A stretch of DNA of 64,000 nt from Pelomonas sp. CA6 (GTDB lineage: Bacteria; Pseudomonadota; Gammaproteobacteria; Burkholderiales; Burkholderiaceae_C), in contig NZ_JAKZFD010000001.1 in the NCBI RefSeq assembly GCF_022549225.1, forward strand, positions 248,001 through 312,000, written 5' to 3'. A program made the translations under genes and the position numbers. Position 1 is the first letter of the stretch. Each line of letters opens with the position of its first letter. The notes beneath the pieces were generated by a model. It searched no databases. It saw only the letters and a list, made by a program, of their open reading frames with translations, and was not told the origin of the DNA. This document shows positions 32,827 through 41,837 of this stretch, one piece after another.

Positions 32827-34152
32827 ATGACGCTCCCGAATCTCGACTTCACCCACGACCCCGCCGCGCAGAGCTGGGTGGCCAGCGCCAATGCCGAGGG
32901 CTGCGACTTCCCGCTGCAGAACCTGCCCTATGGGCGCTTCCGCCGCGCCGGCCACAACGAGGACTGGCGCATTGGCGTGGCCATCGGCGACCAGATCCTG
33001 GACCTGCGCCGCGCCGCCGAGCGCGGACGCTGGGAGACACCGCTGCAGGTGCTGCTGCAGCCGCTCGCGCAAGGCGACCTGAACGCGCTGATGGCGGCGC
33101 CCAAGGCGGCGCGCGTGGCGCTGCGCCAGGCGCTGTTCCGTGCGCTGCAGGCGGGCAGCCCGCAGCAGGCGCTGCTCGCCGACGCGCTGCTGGCGCAGCA
33201 CGAGGCCGAGCTCGCGCTGCCCTGCCGCATCGGTGACTACACCGACTTCTACACCGGCATCCATCACGCCACCACGGTGGGCAAGCTGTTCCGTCCGGAC
33301 AACCCGCTGCTGCCCAACTACAAATGGGTGCCCATCGGCTACCACGGCCGTGCCTCGTCCATCGGCATCAGCGGCCAGCAGCTGCACCGTCCCTGGGGCC
33401 AGCTCAAGGCGCCCGATGCCGACGCGCCCGTGTTCGCGCCTGCCAAGCGGCTGGACTATGAGCTGGAGCTGGGCCTGTTCGTCGGCCCCGGCAACGCGCT
33501 GGGCGAACCCATCCCGATGGCCCAGGCCGACGAACATCTGTTCGGTCTGTGCCTGCTCAACGACTGGTCGGCCCGCGACGTGCAGGCCTGGGAATACCAG
33601 CCGCTGGGGCCTTTCCTGGCGAAGAACTTCGGCAGCACCATCTCGCCCTGGGTGGTGACGATGGAGGCGCTGGCGCCCTTCCGCTGCGCACAACAGCGCC
33701 CCGAGGGCGACCCGCCGCCGCTGCCCTATCTGGACAGCGAGGCCAACCGCAGCCTCGGCGGCCTGGACCTCGAGCTGGAGGTTTGGCTTCAGACCGCCGC
33801 CATGCGCGCCGCCGGCGAACCCGCGACGCGGCTGATGCGCTCCAACTTCCGCCACGCCTACTGGACCCTGGCGCAGATGCTGGTGCACCACGCGAGCAAT
33901 GGCTGCAACCTGCAGCCGGGCGACCTGCTGGGCACCGGCACGCAGTCCGGCCCCGCGGCGGACGAGGGCGGCTCGCTGCTGGAGCTGAGCCAGGGCGGCA
34001 AGCAAGCCCTGACCCTGCCCAATGGCGAGACGCGCAGCTTCTTGCAGGACGGCGACACCGTGATCCTGCGCGCCCATGCGCAGGCCGGCGGCGCGCGCCG
34101 CATCGGCTTCGGCGATTGCGCGGCCACGCTGCTGGCGGCACGCGCCGGCTGA
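32827..34152 (+). CDS. fahA: fumarylacetoacetase
   Basis: 441 residues. It hydrolyses 4-fumarylacetoacetate to fumarate and acetoacetate, the last step of homogentisate breakdown. The FAH catalytic domain shows DYTDFYTGIHHATTVGKLFR with the catalytic His, KWVPIGYHGRASSIGISG, the metal-site acidic residues in LDYELELGLFVG and LLNDWSARDVQAWEYQPLGP, and QMLVHHASNGCNLQPGDLLG. It is the last gene of the operon. Maleylacetoacetate isomerase, needed between HmgA and this enzyme, is not encoded in the window. Confidence 0.96.
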   Translation: MTLPNLDFTHDPAAQSWVASANAEGCDFPLQNLPYGRFRRAGHNEDWRIGVAIGDQILDLRRAAERGRWETPLQVLLQPLAQGDLNALMAAPKAARVALRQALFRALQAGSPQQALLADALLAQHEAELALPCRIGDYTDFYTGIHHATTVGKLFRPDNPLLPNYKWVPIGYHGRASSIGISGQQLHRPWGQLKAPDADAPVFAPAKRLDYELELGLFVGPGNALGEPIPMAQADEHLFGLCLLNDWSARDVQAWEYQPLGPFLAKNFGSTISPWVVTMEALAPFRCAQQRPEGDPPPLPYLDSEANRSLGGLDLELEVWLQTAAMRAAGEPATRLMRSNFRHAYWTLAQMLVHHASNGCNLQPGDLLGTGTQSGPAADEGGSLLELSQGGKQALTLPNGETRSFLQDGDTVILRAHAQAGGARRIGFGDCAATLLAARAG

Positions 34153-34163
34153 GCCCTCGCCAC

Positions 34164-34187
34164 GGTCCCGGCGATGCCGCCGGGGCC
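34164..34187. terminator. hairpin after the homogentisate operon
   Basis: A 10-bp stem GGTCCCGGCG / CGCCGGGGCC (one G-T pair) with a 4-base loop lies between the convergent fahA and the following minus-strand gene. No T-run, so a shared but weak terminator is the best reading. Confidence 0.5.
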
Positions 34188-34202
34188 TATCGCGGGCCGC
34201 GC

Positions 34203-35144
34203 CTAGCGCGACGCCGCGCTGGCGGCCGGCAGCACCGTCGGCGCGCTGACCTCGACGGACTGCTTGCCGCGCACCGACACATAGGCCGAGCGCTCGGTCA
34301 TGTCGATCACGCGCTGCAGCAGGTCCGCCAGTTCCAGGTGCTTCATCGGGTCTCGTGCGGTCGACTCGGGGTCGTGGTACTTGGTGTTGTCGTACTGGTT
34401 CTTGCGCGCCAGCACCTGCAGCGTCTTCGCGTCCAGCGTGAGGCGCTGGAAGTAGATGTAGGGCGCCACGTAGGTGACGGCGCGCACCACCTCGCCGGTG
34501 CGCGGGTTCAGCGTGCGCGAGCCGCCGTTGTCGGAGAGGCTGATATTGCCGCCCGGCGTCTCCAGTTCCTGCCCCGGGTCCAGCCCGCGTTCCAGCGGCT
34601 GCACGTAGATGCCCACCCCTTGCAGCTTGCTGCCCATGCCCTTCATCTCGGGCATGAAGTAGCGCGGCAGGATGGCCTCGATGCGGCTCCAGCCGGCGCG
34701 CTCGGGCATGCCGCCCAGGTGCTCGCGCAGCGCCTCCAGCAGCGCATCGTCGCGCTGCGGGCCACGCAGCGCGTTGATCTTCTGGTTGATCGCCTCGGTG
34801 GGGTTCCAGCTCAGCAGCGCCACGCTGGCGCCGGGCTCTTCTTCCTGCACCGCGCGCTGCAGGCCGCGCAGCGCCGCGAAGTTCAGCGCCTGGCTGTCGA
34901 TGGGCACGATGGCGCGGCTGAAGGGTTCCATGTGGGTGCCGGTGCTGCTGCGCTGGCGCACGATGGTGAGGCGGTCGCCGACGGCCGCCACCAGCGCGAT
35001 CACCGGCGGCGTGCCGGCGGTCGGCCCCGCCGTGTCGGCCGTGGCCGCGTGGCTGGGTTGCAGCGTCAGGCCGAGCAGTGCGGCGGCGGTGGCCGTGATC
35101 CGGCGCAGGCCGGCAGGGACGAAGGCAGGGCGGTTGAGCGACAT
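34203..35144 (-). CDS. exported hypothetical protein
   Basis: 313 residues from ATG 35144 (an upstream ATG at 35168 is possible; neither has a strong ribosome-binding site). The N-terminus is a signal peptide with arginines and an Ala/Leu core ending QPSHA, cleavage near residue 34. The mature part has a region GTHMEPFSRAIVPIDSQALN, then YFMPEMKGMGSKLQGVGIYV, and a repeated-looking hydrophilic end. It has no lipobox and no further membrane segment, so it is probably periplasmic. I do not recognise the family; no enzyme motif is apparent. Confidence 0.75.
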   Translation of the reverse strand: MSLNRPAFVPAGLRRITATAAALLGLTLQPSHAATADTAGPTAGTPPVIALVAAVGDRLTIVRQRSSTGTHMEPFSRAIVPIDSQALNFAALRGLQRAVQEEEPGASVALLSWNPTEAINQKINALRGPQRDDALLEALREHLGGMPERAGWSRIEAILPRYFMPEMKGMGSKLQGVGIYVQPLERGLDPGQELETPGGNISLSDNGGSRTLNPRTGEVVRAVTYVAPYIYFQRLTLDAKTLQVLARKNQYDNTKYHDPESTARDPMKHLELADLLQRVIDMTERSAYVSVRGKQSVEVSAPTVLPAASAASR

Positions 35145-35282
35145 GTTCGGGATCCGTGAGCGCGCCATCAGGCAGCGCTGGATCTTAGAAGCGGTGGCCG
35201 GGGCTGCCGCCCGTCATGCCCTCACCCCTTGGGGGGATGGCGGCCCCGGGGAACGGGGACGGCTGGTCGCGGCCGCCACGCG

Positions 35283-36296
35283 TCAATGCAAGCGGGCCGG
35301 CGCCGCCGCCGGCAGGGCCTCCAGCCAGTACAGCGCGAACCACTGGCGGGCGTCGATCCAGCTGGCGCGCGGCTGCAGCCCGGCACGGCGCGCCAGCTCC
35401 TCGAAGCCCTCGGGGCTGAACTTGTGGCTGTGCTCGGTGTGCAGGCATTGCCCGCGCGCGAAGCGGTAATGGCGCCCCTGCAGCACCAGGGACTGGTCCC
35501 GCAGGCTCTGCAGGTGCATCTCGATGCGTCGCTGGGGCGCGTTGTAGAAGGCGCTGTGCGCGAACAGCTCCGGCTGTACCTGCAGCCCCAGCTCGCGCCG
35601 TGCCCGCGTCAGCAGGTTGAGGTTGAACTGCGCGGTGACGCCGGCGCGGTCGTTGTAGGCAGCGTGCAGCACGGCCGGATCTTTGACCAGGTCCACGCCG
35701 ATCAGCAGCCCGCCGCCGCGCAGTTCCTGGGCGCACAGGCGCAAAAAGCCCAGCGCCTCGTGCGGCAGGAAGTTGCCCAGGCTGGAGCCGGGGAAGAAGC
35801 CAACGCGGCGCGCGCCCGGCGGCAGCGCCGGCAGCTCGTGAGGCGCGGTGAAGTCGGCCACGACCGGCTGCACGCGCAGGCGCGGCATTTCGTGCCGCAA
35901 CAACTGCACGGCCTGCAGCAGGTGCTCGCCGGAAATGTCCACCGGCACGAAGGACTGCAGGTCCTGCAGATGCTGCAGCAGCAGGCGCACCTTGCGCAGC
36001 GCGCCAGCGCCGTATTCCACCAGCTGCACCTGCGGGCCCAGCGTGCGCGCGATCTCGCGGCCATGGCGTTCCAGCAGCGCGATTTCGGTGCGCGTCGGGT
36101 AGTACTCGGGCAGTTCGCAGATGGCCTCGAACAGGCGCGAGCCCTGGGCATCGTAGAAGTACTTGGGCGAGATGCTGTGCGGCGCCCGGCCCAGTGCGGC
36201 ATGCAGGTCGCGGGCAAAGCCTTGGGTCGGCGCGTCGGGTGTGGCGGGGTGCTGCAGCGCGGCGCTGCCAGCGGGGTCGAGGGAAAGGGTGTCCAT
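35283..36296 (-). CDS. egtD: L-histidine N-alpha-methyltransferase (ergothioneine)
   Basis: 337 residues, the family's usual length. It trimethylates histidine to hercynine using S-adenosylmethionine. EgtD signatures are SPKYFYDAQGSRLFEAICEL and PEYYPTRTEIALL at the N-terminus, the SAM-binding EYGAGALRKVRLLL (the E-x-G-x-G-x-x-K-T/R pattern), VPVDISGEHL, FFPGSSLGNF and HKFSPEGFEELARRAGL. It lies 15 bases downstream of egtB on the same strand, so the pair is one operon. EgtA and EgtC are absent, as in the shorter proteobacterial pathway. Confidence 0.95.
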   Translation of the reverse strand: MDTLSLDPAGSAALQHPATPDAPTQGFARDLHAALGRAPHSISPKYFYDAQGSRLFEAICELPEYYPTRTEIALLERHGREIARTLGPQVQLVEYGAGALRKVRLLLQHLQDLQSFVPVDISGEHLLQAVQLLRHEMPRLRVQPVVADFTAPHELPALPPGARRVGFFPGSSLGNFLPHEALGFLRLCAQELRGGGLLIGVDLVKDPAVLHAAYNDRAGVTAQFNLNLLTRARRELGLQVQPELFAHSAFYNAPQRRIEMHLQSLRDQSLVLQGRHYRFARGQCLHTEHSHKFSPEGFEELARRAGLQPRASWIDARQWFALYWLEALPAAAPARLH

Positions 36297-36311
36297 GGGC
36301 AGAGGTCTCCG

Positions 36312-37532
36312 TCAGACGAGGTCTCTGGCAAGCCGCAGACCGGCGAACTGCCAGCGCGTGGCCGCGGGGAAGAAGTTGCGGTAGCTGGCGCGGCTGTGCC
36401 CGGCCGGCGTGGCCAGGCTGCCGCCGCGCAGCACCATCTGGCCCACCATGAATTTGCCGTTGTATTCGGCGGCGGCACCGGCCAGCGGCCGGAAGCCGGG
36501 GTAGGGGCCATAGGCGGAACGGGTCCATTGCCAGGCCTGGTCGTAGATCTGGCGCATGCCGGGGAGGTCGCGCGCGGCGCGTTCCCATTCCGCTTCGGTG
36601 GGCAGGCGCGCTCCGGCCCATTGCGCATAGGCCCAGGCCTCGTGGTAGCTGAGGTTGAGCACCGGCGCCGCCGGGTCCAGCGGCTGCAGGCCGTGCAGCC
36701 CGAAGACCTGCCAGCCCTCGCGGCCTTCGCGCCAGTACAGCGGGGCCCGCCAGTCCTGGGTCTGGACCAGGCTCCAGCCTTCCGAGAGCCACAGCGCGGG
36801 GTCGCGATAGCCGCCAGCGTCGACGAAGCGCGCGTAGTCGCCCTGGCTGACCAGCCGGTCGGCGATCTCGAAGGGCGCGAGCCAGTGGCGATGGCGCGGG
36901 GTCTCGTTGTCGAACGCGAAGGCCGGGCCGGCGGCGTCGGCGCCGAGCTCCACCAGCCCGCCGGGGTGGGGCAGCCAGCGTGCCTCGGGCAGCGGGGCGG
37001 TGGCGGGCGCCTGGCGCGGCAGGGGCAGATAGGCCGGCAGCTGCGGATGGCAGGACAGCAGGTGCAGCGCGTCGGTCAGCAGCAGCTCCTGGTGCTGTTG
37101 CTCGTGCTGCAGCCCGAGCTCGGTCAGCGCGGCCAGTCCCACCCATTGCGGCGGCGGCGCGTCGGCCAGCAGCCTCAGCAGGGCCTGGTCCACATGGCGC
37201 CGGTAGGCCTGCACCTCGGCCAGCGCCGGGCGGCTCAGCAGACCGCGCTGCGGTCGCGGATGGCGCGGCCCCAGTGCCTCGTAGTAGGAGTTGAAGAGAT
37301 AGGCATAGCCGGGGTCGAAGACGCGGTAGTCCGCCGCCAGTGGCTGCAGCACCAGGGTCTCGAAGAACCAGCTGGTGTGGGCCTGGTGCCATTTGCTCGG
37401 GCTTGCGTCGGGCATGGACTGCACGCACTGGTCTTCCGGGGTCAGCGGTTCGGCCAGCGCCAGCGTGTGGGCGCGCACGCGCCGGTAGCGCTGGGCCAGC
37501 GCGTCGCGGGCGGGTCCGGGGTCTGGGGTCAT
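36312..37532 (-). CDS. egtB: ergothioneine sulfoxide synthase EgtB
   Basis: 406 residues from ATG 37532 with GGGAG 7 bases upstream; the frame extends to 37586 but without support. An N-terminal DinB-like bundle carries the iron ligands His49-region (KWHQAHTSWFFE) and HxxxHxE at His143, His147 and Glu149 (LQHEQQHQELLL). A C-terminal FGE/sulfatase-modifying domain follows (FEIADRLVSQGDYARFVDAGGY, LNLSYHEAWAYAQWAGARLPTEAEWERAAR, FMVGQMVLRGGSLATP). It forms the C-S bond on hercynine with cysteine or gamma-glutamylcysteine and O2. Which thiol it takes cannot be told here. Confidence 0.95.
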   Translation of the reverse strand: MTPDPGPARDALAQRYRRVRAHTLALAEPLTPEDQCVQSMPDASPSKWHQAHTSWFFETLVLQPLAADYRVFDPGYAYLFNSYYEALGPRHPRPQRGLLSRPALAEVQAYRRHVDQALLRLLADAPPPQWVGLAALTELGLQHEQQHQELLLTDALHLLSCHPQLPAYLPLPRQAPATAPLPEARWLPHPGGLVELGADAAGPAFAFDNETPRHRHWLAPFEIADRLVSQGDYARFVDAGGYRDPALWLSEGWSLVQTQDWRAPLYWREGREGWQVFGLHGLQPLDPAAPVLNLSYHEAWAYAQWAGARLPTEAEWERAARDLPGMRQIYDQAWQWTRSAYGPYPGFRPLAGAAAEYNGKFMVGQMVLRGGSLATPAGHSRASYRNFFPAATRWQFAGLRLARDLV

Positions 37533-37752
37533 GCCGGGCTCCCTGGGGTGGGCGCGGCGCCGGGGAGGCGCCACGTGTCCGTGCACGGTAGCGGATCGGT
37601 TTCCCCATCTTGTCAGCAGGGATGCGGCGCGCCGGCGTGCGAGCCAAGGACAGAGGTCGGACCAGTCCCGGTTTCAACATCCGGTCATCTGCGTGGGCTA
37701 GGCTGGCTCGACCCAGCCCATGACTGTCCACCCATCACGTCAGGATCCGTCC

Positions 37753-38589
37753 ATGTCTTCCGAGGAACTTTTCGGCTCCGTGCTGCTCAGCCGGGCGCAG
37801 GTGGAAGCCATCGTCCGCAGCGCGGAATCGGCGCTGGACGTGCAGCGCCGGCACCAGTTCTTCGTCTGGCTGCAGGGCAGCCTGCAGGCGCTGATGCCCC
37901 ACCAGATCGCGCTGTGCGGTGCGTATCTGCGCCAGCGGCGCAGCCTGCAGTTCGAGGTGTTCAACAGCGTGCCGGTGCCCGAGGCGCTGCAGCGCTGCGC
38001 CGGCGACGCTCAGAGCGAGCCGCTGCGCCTGCTGCAGCAGGCCTGGCTGGCCGCGCACCAGCGGCCCTGCGCCGTGCCCTGGACCCTGCTGGAGCCGGGC
38101 GGCAACACCCAGCTGTCCGATGCGCTGCGCGAGGGTGGCTTCCATGACGCGCTGGTGCATGGCGTGTCGCGCCCGCAGCGGCCCGGCGAGATCGAGAGCT
38201 TCTTCGTGCTGCTGTCGCGCCAAGGCCCGTGGCAGGAGGCGCAGCGCCATCACCTGGAGCTGCTGATGCCCCACATCCACAGCACCTGGCTGCGCGTGCT
38301 GGGCAACGAGCTGACGTTGGGGGAGCTGCGCATCGGCAGCGCCGACGCGCCGCTGGTGCGCGCGATCACCGAGCGCGAACGCGACATCCTGCGCGGCCTG
38401 ACCGAAGGCAAGAGCAACCGCCAGATCGCGCAGATGCTGGGCATCAGCGCGCTGACGGTGAAAAACCACGTGCAGAACATCCTGCGCAAGCTGGGCGTGG
38501 CCAACCGCGCGCACGCGGTGGCCCATGCGGTGGCGCTGAACGTGGTGCTGCCGCCGGGCTCGATTCAGCCGCCGGGCAGGTCCGGCTGA
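37753..38589 (+). CDS. EpsA-like LuxR family transcriptional regulator
   Basis: 278 residues from ATG 37753 with AGGA 7 bases upstream; an ATG at 37720 lacks one. N-terminal sensor-like domain with RRHQFFVWLQGSLQALMPHQ and a LuxR-type HTH at about 205-265 (ITERERDILRGLTEGKSNRQIAQMLGISALTVKNHVQNIL). The N-terminal block resembles EpsA, the regulator linked to XrtB/PEP-CTERM exopolysaccharide loci in Betaproteobacteria. No exosortase or glycosyltransferase genes are in the window, so here it is an orphan. Regulation target unknown. Confidence 0.85.
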   Translation: MSSEELFGSVLLSRAQVEAIVRSAESALDVQRRHQFFVWLQGSLQALMPHQIALCGAYLRQRRSLQFEVFNSVPVPEALQRCAGDAQSEPLRLLQQAWLAAHQRPCAVPWTLLEPGGNTQLSDALREGGFHDALVHGVSRPQRPGEIESFFVLLSRQGPWQEAQRHHLELLMPHIHSTWLRVLGNELTLGELRIGSADAPLVRAITERERDILRGLTEGKSNRQIAQMLGISALTVKNHVQNILRKLGVANRAHAVAHAVALNVVLPPGSIQPPGRSG

Positions 38590-38966
38590 GCAAGGCGGCG
38601 ACGCGCGACGCGCTGCAGCGCCATCGCCAGCAGCAGGCCCGGCAGCAGGCCCAGCGAGTCGGCCAGTACGTCCATCGCGTCGGCCTCGCGGCCCGGCACC
38701 ATGCTCTGCACCAGCTCGATCAGCACGCCATAGCCCAGCAGCGCCAGTGCGGTGAGGCTCCAGTGCCCGCGAAAGCCCAGGCGCATCACGAAGGCCAGCG
38801 TGAAGAAGGCCAGCATGTGGTTGGACTTGTCCCAGCCAGTGCTCAGCACGACCGGTGGCCGGGGGCTGAAGGCAAGCCAGGAGATCACCAGCACCAGCAG
38901 CACCAGCAGCAGGCGCCAGCCGCCGCGCCAGCGCGGCTGCGAGAGGAGGGACAACAGGGCATTCAT
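38565..38966 (-). CDS. VanZ-like membrane protein
   Basis: 133 residues with about four hydrophobic segments (18-35, 50-64, 71-90, 103-118). The VanZ-type signature DKSNHMLAFFTLAFVMRLGF followed by GVLIELVQSMVPGREADAMDVLADSLG is present. VanZ-like proteins occur with exopolysaccharide loci and cell-envelope genes; function is unknown. Its 3' end overlaps the 3' end of the convergent EpsA-like gene by 25 bases, which leaves no room for a terminator between them. Confidence 0.85.
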   Translation of the reverse strand: MNALLSLLSQPRWRGGWRLLLVLLVLVISWLAFSPRPPVVLSTGWDKSNHMLAFFTLAFVMRLGFRGHWSLTALALLGYGVLIELVQSMVPGREADAMDVLADSLGLLPGLLLAMALQRVARRRLAQPDLPGG

Positions 38967-39046
38967 CGTGGCGGCAGTGTAGGGGCGCCGCGGGGCCGGC
39001 GCGCGCAGGCCCTAGGATGCACCCTGCATCAACTCACGAATCGGGC

Positions 39047-40426
39047 ATGGATCGCACGAGCTCCCGCTTTGGCCGGCTGGTCTTGACGCAGGCCCTGGGC
39101 CGCTGGGAAGAGGAAGGTCAGCCGCTGGATGACGGCCCGGCGCTGCGCGCGCTGGCCGCTACCGAGCGCCAGGCGCAGATGCTGGAGCGCGCCGAACGTC
39201 TGTTGCCTCTGACCCCGCTGCCGAGCCATTGGCGGGAACTCCGTCGGCTGGCGCTGGGCCTGGGACTGGCGGCGGCCTTGCTGCTGTGGCTGGCCGGCGG
39301 CGGCATCCTGGGACGGGCGCTGGGAGGCGGGCACAGCATCAATGTGCTGCTGGCCTGGTGGGCCGTGCTGGGCGTGAACCTGTTGGCGCTGCTGGCCTGG
39401 ACCGTGCTGGCGCTGCTGGGCGGGGTTGGCCTGGGCGGCGGCCTGGGAGGCTTGAGCGGCTGGGCGCTGGCCTTGCTGCGCCCCTGGCTGGCGCGCGAGA
39501 AACGGCTGCTGCTGGCCGAGGCCGGCGCGCTGGCGCGGCGCGGGCGCCTGCTGCCCTGGCTGACGGGGCTGTTCAGCCACGCGGTCTGGGCGCTGGTGAT
39601 GGGCCTGGTGCTGGCCGGCCTGTGGTGGGCCTTCGCGTTCAGCGCCTACCGGCTCGGCTGGGAGAGCACCATCCTGGCGGGCGCCGATTTCGCGCAATGG
39701 GTGCATGGGCTGGGCCGGCTGCCGGCGCTACTGGGCTTTCCCAACCCGGCGCCGGACAGCTTGAATCGCTGGGTCGGCAGCCCCGAGGGGCATCGCCTGC
39801 TGGCGCTGTGGCTGCTGGGCTGCACCGTCGTCTACGGGCTGCTGCCGCGCCTGCTGCTGCTGGGTCTGTGCGCGCTGATGCTGGCCTGGCGCCAGCGGCG
39901 GCTGACGCTGGACGCGGCCGCGCCCTGGTACCAGAGCCTGGCACGCCGGCTTGACCGGCTGAGCCCGGCCCGCGTGCTCGACGCCGGGCCGGATGACGCG
40001 CCGGCCGTGGCGCCGCGCGGCGCCGTCGCCGACCGCGGCCCCTGGGCGCTGCTGGCCTACGAGACCGACCCGCGCCAGCCGCTGCCCCAGGCGCTGGCGG
40101 GCGCGGCCCTGGCGGTGTTGAGCAGCGATGGCGGAGCGGCCCAGCAGGGCGAGCTGATGCAGGCGCTGCGGCAACTGCCGGCGGGGTTGCCGCTGCTGGT
40201 CGCCGTGCGCGCCACGGCCACGCCGGACCGCGCGCTGCAGCGCTGGCTGCAGCGCCTGCGCGAGCAGGGCCATGGCTGCGCGCTGTGCCTGCTGGCCCCC
40301 GCGAGCGACGCGGACCGGCGGCGCTGGCGCGACGGTGTCGCTGCCTGGGGTCAGGTCTTGCCCGTGCTGGACGAAGCGCAGGCCGCGCTGGGTCCCGGCG
40401 CCTGGACGGGAGCCGTGCATGGATGA
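39047..40426 (+). CDS. DUF2868 membrane protein
   Basis: 459 residues from ATG 39047; an in-frame ATG at 39017 is possible and neither start has a clear ribosome-binding site. The N-terminal LTQALGRWEEEGQPLDDGPALRAL is typical of DUF2868. Four to five membrane helices lie between about 68 and 280, with Gly-rich stretches (GGVGLGGGLGGLSG), and a cytosolic C-terminal part of about 170 residues. It overlaps the DUF3482 GTPase gene by 8 bases; the two form a conserved proteobacterial pair, presumably a membrane GTPase complex of unknown role. Confidence 0.85.
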   Translation: MDRTSSRFGRLVLTQALGRWEEEGQPLDDGPALRALAATERQAQMLERAERLLPLTPLPSHWRELRRLALGLGLAAALLLWLAGGGILGRALGGGHSINVLLAWWAVLGVNLLALLAWTVLALLGGVGLGGGLGGLSGWALALLRPWLAREKRLLLAEAGALARRGRLLPWLTGLFSHAVWALVMGLVLAGLWWAFAFSAYRLGWESTILAGADFAQWVHGLGRLPALLGFPNPAPDSLNRWVGSPEGHRLLALWLLGCTVVYGLLPRLLLLGLCALMLAWRQRRLTLDAAAPWYQSLARRLDRLSPARVLDAGPDDAPAVAPRGAVADRGPWALLAYETDPRQPLPQALAGAALAVLSSDGGAAQQGELMQALRQLPAGLPLLVAVRATATPDRALQRWLQRLREQGHGCALCLLAPASDADRRRWRDGVAAWGQVLPVLDEAQAALGPGAWTGAVHG

Positions 40427-41828
40427 GCTGCTGCGCCTGGCCGTGGTGGGCCATACCAACGTGGGCAAGACCTCGTTGCTGCGCACGCTGGCGCGGCGCG
40501 CGGATTTCGGTGAGGTGGCCGACCGGGCGGGCACCACCCGCCACGTGGAGCAGCTGCGGCTGAGCCTGGATGGCGCGCCCGAGCTGCAGCTGCTGGACAC
40601 GCCCGGCCTGGAGGACGCGCCGGGCTTGCTGCAGCTGCTGCAGCAGGGCGAGGGCTGGCCGCACGAGCGCATTGCCCGCTTCCTGGCCGGCCCGCAGGCC
40701 CAGGGCGACTTCGAGCAAGAGGCCAAGGTACTGCGCGCGCTGCAGCAGGTGGACGCGGCGCTGATCGTGATTGATGCACGCGAGCCGGTGCTGCCCAAGC
40801 ATCGCGCCGAGTTGCAGCTGCTGTCCTGGTGCGGACGGCCGCTGATGCCGGTGCTCAACCACCTGCGCGCGGCCGATGGCCACGAGCCGGACTGGCTGCG
40901 CGCTCTGGCCGAGCATGGCCTGCATGTGCTGGCGCGTTTCGACGCGGTGGCGCCTTTCGTCGGCGCCGAGCAGCAGCTGTTGCAGGACCTGCAGAGTCTG
41001 CTGCGCGAACGCGGCCCGGCGCTGCAGCGCCTGCGCCAGGCCCTGCAGCGCGAGGCCCGGCAGCGCCGCGAGGCGGCCTGCACCGTGCTTGCGCGGCTGC
41101 TGCTGCGCGGCGCCGCGCTGCGCGAGCTGCGCCAGCGCAGCGAACTGGACACGGCGCCGGCGCGCAGCGCCGCGGCGGCGGGTCTGCGCCGGCGCCTGTT
41201 GGATCTGGCCGGCCCGTCGGTGGACCAGTTGCTGGCGATCTACGGCTTTCGTCCCGGCGATGCGGATGCCCAGCTGCTGCCCTGGTTGGACGGTCGGCGT
41301 CTGCAGACCCTGTTCGAGCCCGAGGCGCTGAAGGCCGCCGGGACGGCACTGGGCCGCGGTGCTGCCACCGGCGCGGCGATCGGACTGGTGGCCGACCTCG
41401 CGCTGGCCGGGCTGTCGCTGGGCACGGCCACGGCGCTGGGCGCGGCGATCGGCGGCACGCTGAGCCAGGGCTTCACCGTCGCCGGTCGTGCGCTGCGCCA
41501 GGGCCTGCGTGGGCAGGTGGAGCTGGGCGTGGAAGAAACCGTGTTGCTGCTGCTGGCCGACCAGTTGCTGGGCCTGCTGCTGCAGCTGGAACAGCGCGGC
41601 CATGCGGCGCAGCAGGCGCTGCGGCTGGCGCCGCCGCGGGAAGCCGCGCGCAGCCTGCAGGCGGCGCTGGGCGGCCTGCTGGGCCGGGCGCGCGCCTATC
41701 CACACTGGGCCGAGGCCCCGCTGTCACAGCTGGAGGACGAGGCGCGCTGGCGCGAGCTGCAACAGCAGGCGGCGCGCCAATGCCTGGCCCAGCTGGACGA
41801 GCGGCTGACCGGCGCGGAAACGGCTTGA
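40419..41828 (+). CDS. Era-like GTPase with DUF3482 domain
   Basis: 469 residues. GTPase domain: G1 GHTNVGKTS (11-19), switch T-T in DRAGTTRHVE, G3 DTPGLED (60-66). In the G4 position the sequence is NHLR (147-150), not N/T-K-x-D, so base specificity may be changed. The C-terminal DUF3482 part (about 200-469) is helical with Gly/Ala-rich hydrophobic runs (GRGAATGAAIGLVADLALAG, TALGAAIGGTLSQGFTVAGR) that could insert in membranes. Start ATG 40419 overlaps the DUF2868 stop by 8 bases. Acts probably with that protein at the inner membrane. Confidence 0.88.
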   Translation: MDELLRLAVVGHTNVGKTSLLRTLARRADFGEVADRAGTTRHVEQLRLSLDGAPELQLLDTPGLEDAPGLLQLLQQGEGWPHERIARFLAGPQAQGDFEQEAKVLRALQQVDAALIVIDAREPVLPKHRAELQLLSWCGRPLMPVLNHLRAADGHEPDWLRALAEHGLHVLARFDAVAPFVGAEQQLLQDLQSLLRERGPALQRLRQALQREARQRREAACTVLARLLLRGAALRELRQRSELDTAPARSAAAAGLRRRLLDLAGPSVDQLLAIYGFRPGDADAQLLPWLDGRRLQTLFEPEALKAAGTALGRGAATGAAIGLVADLALAGLSLGTATALGAAIGGTLSQGFTVAGRALRQGLRGQVELGVEETVLLLLADQLLGLLLQLEQRGHAAQQALRLAPPREAARSLQAALGGLLGRARAYPHWAEAPLSQLEDEARWRELQQQAARQCLAQLDERLTGAETA

Positions 41829-41837
41829 GTCGCCAGG

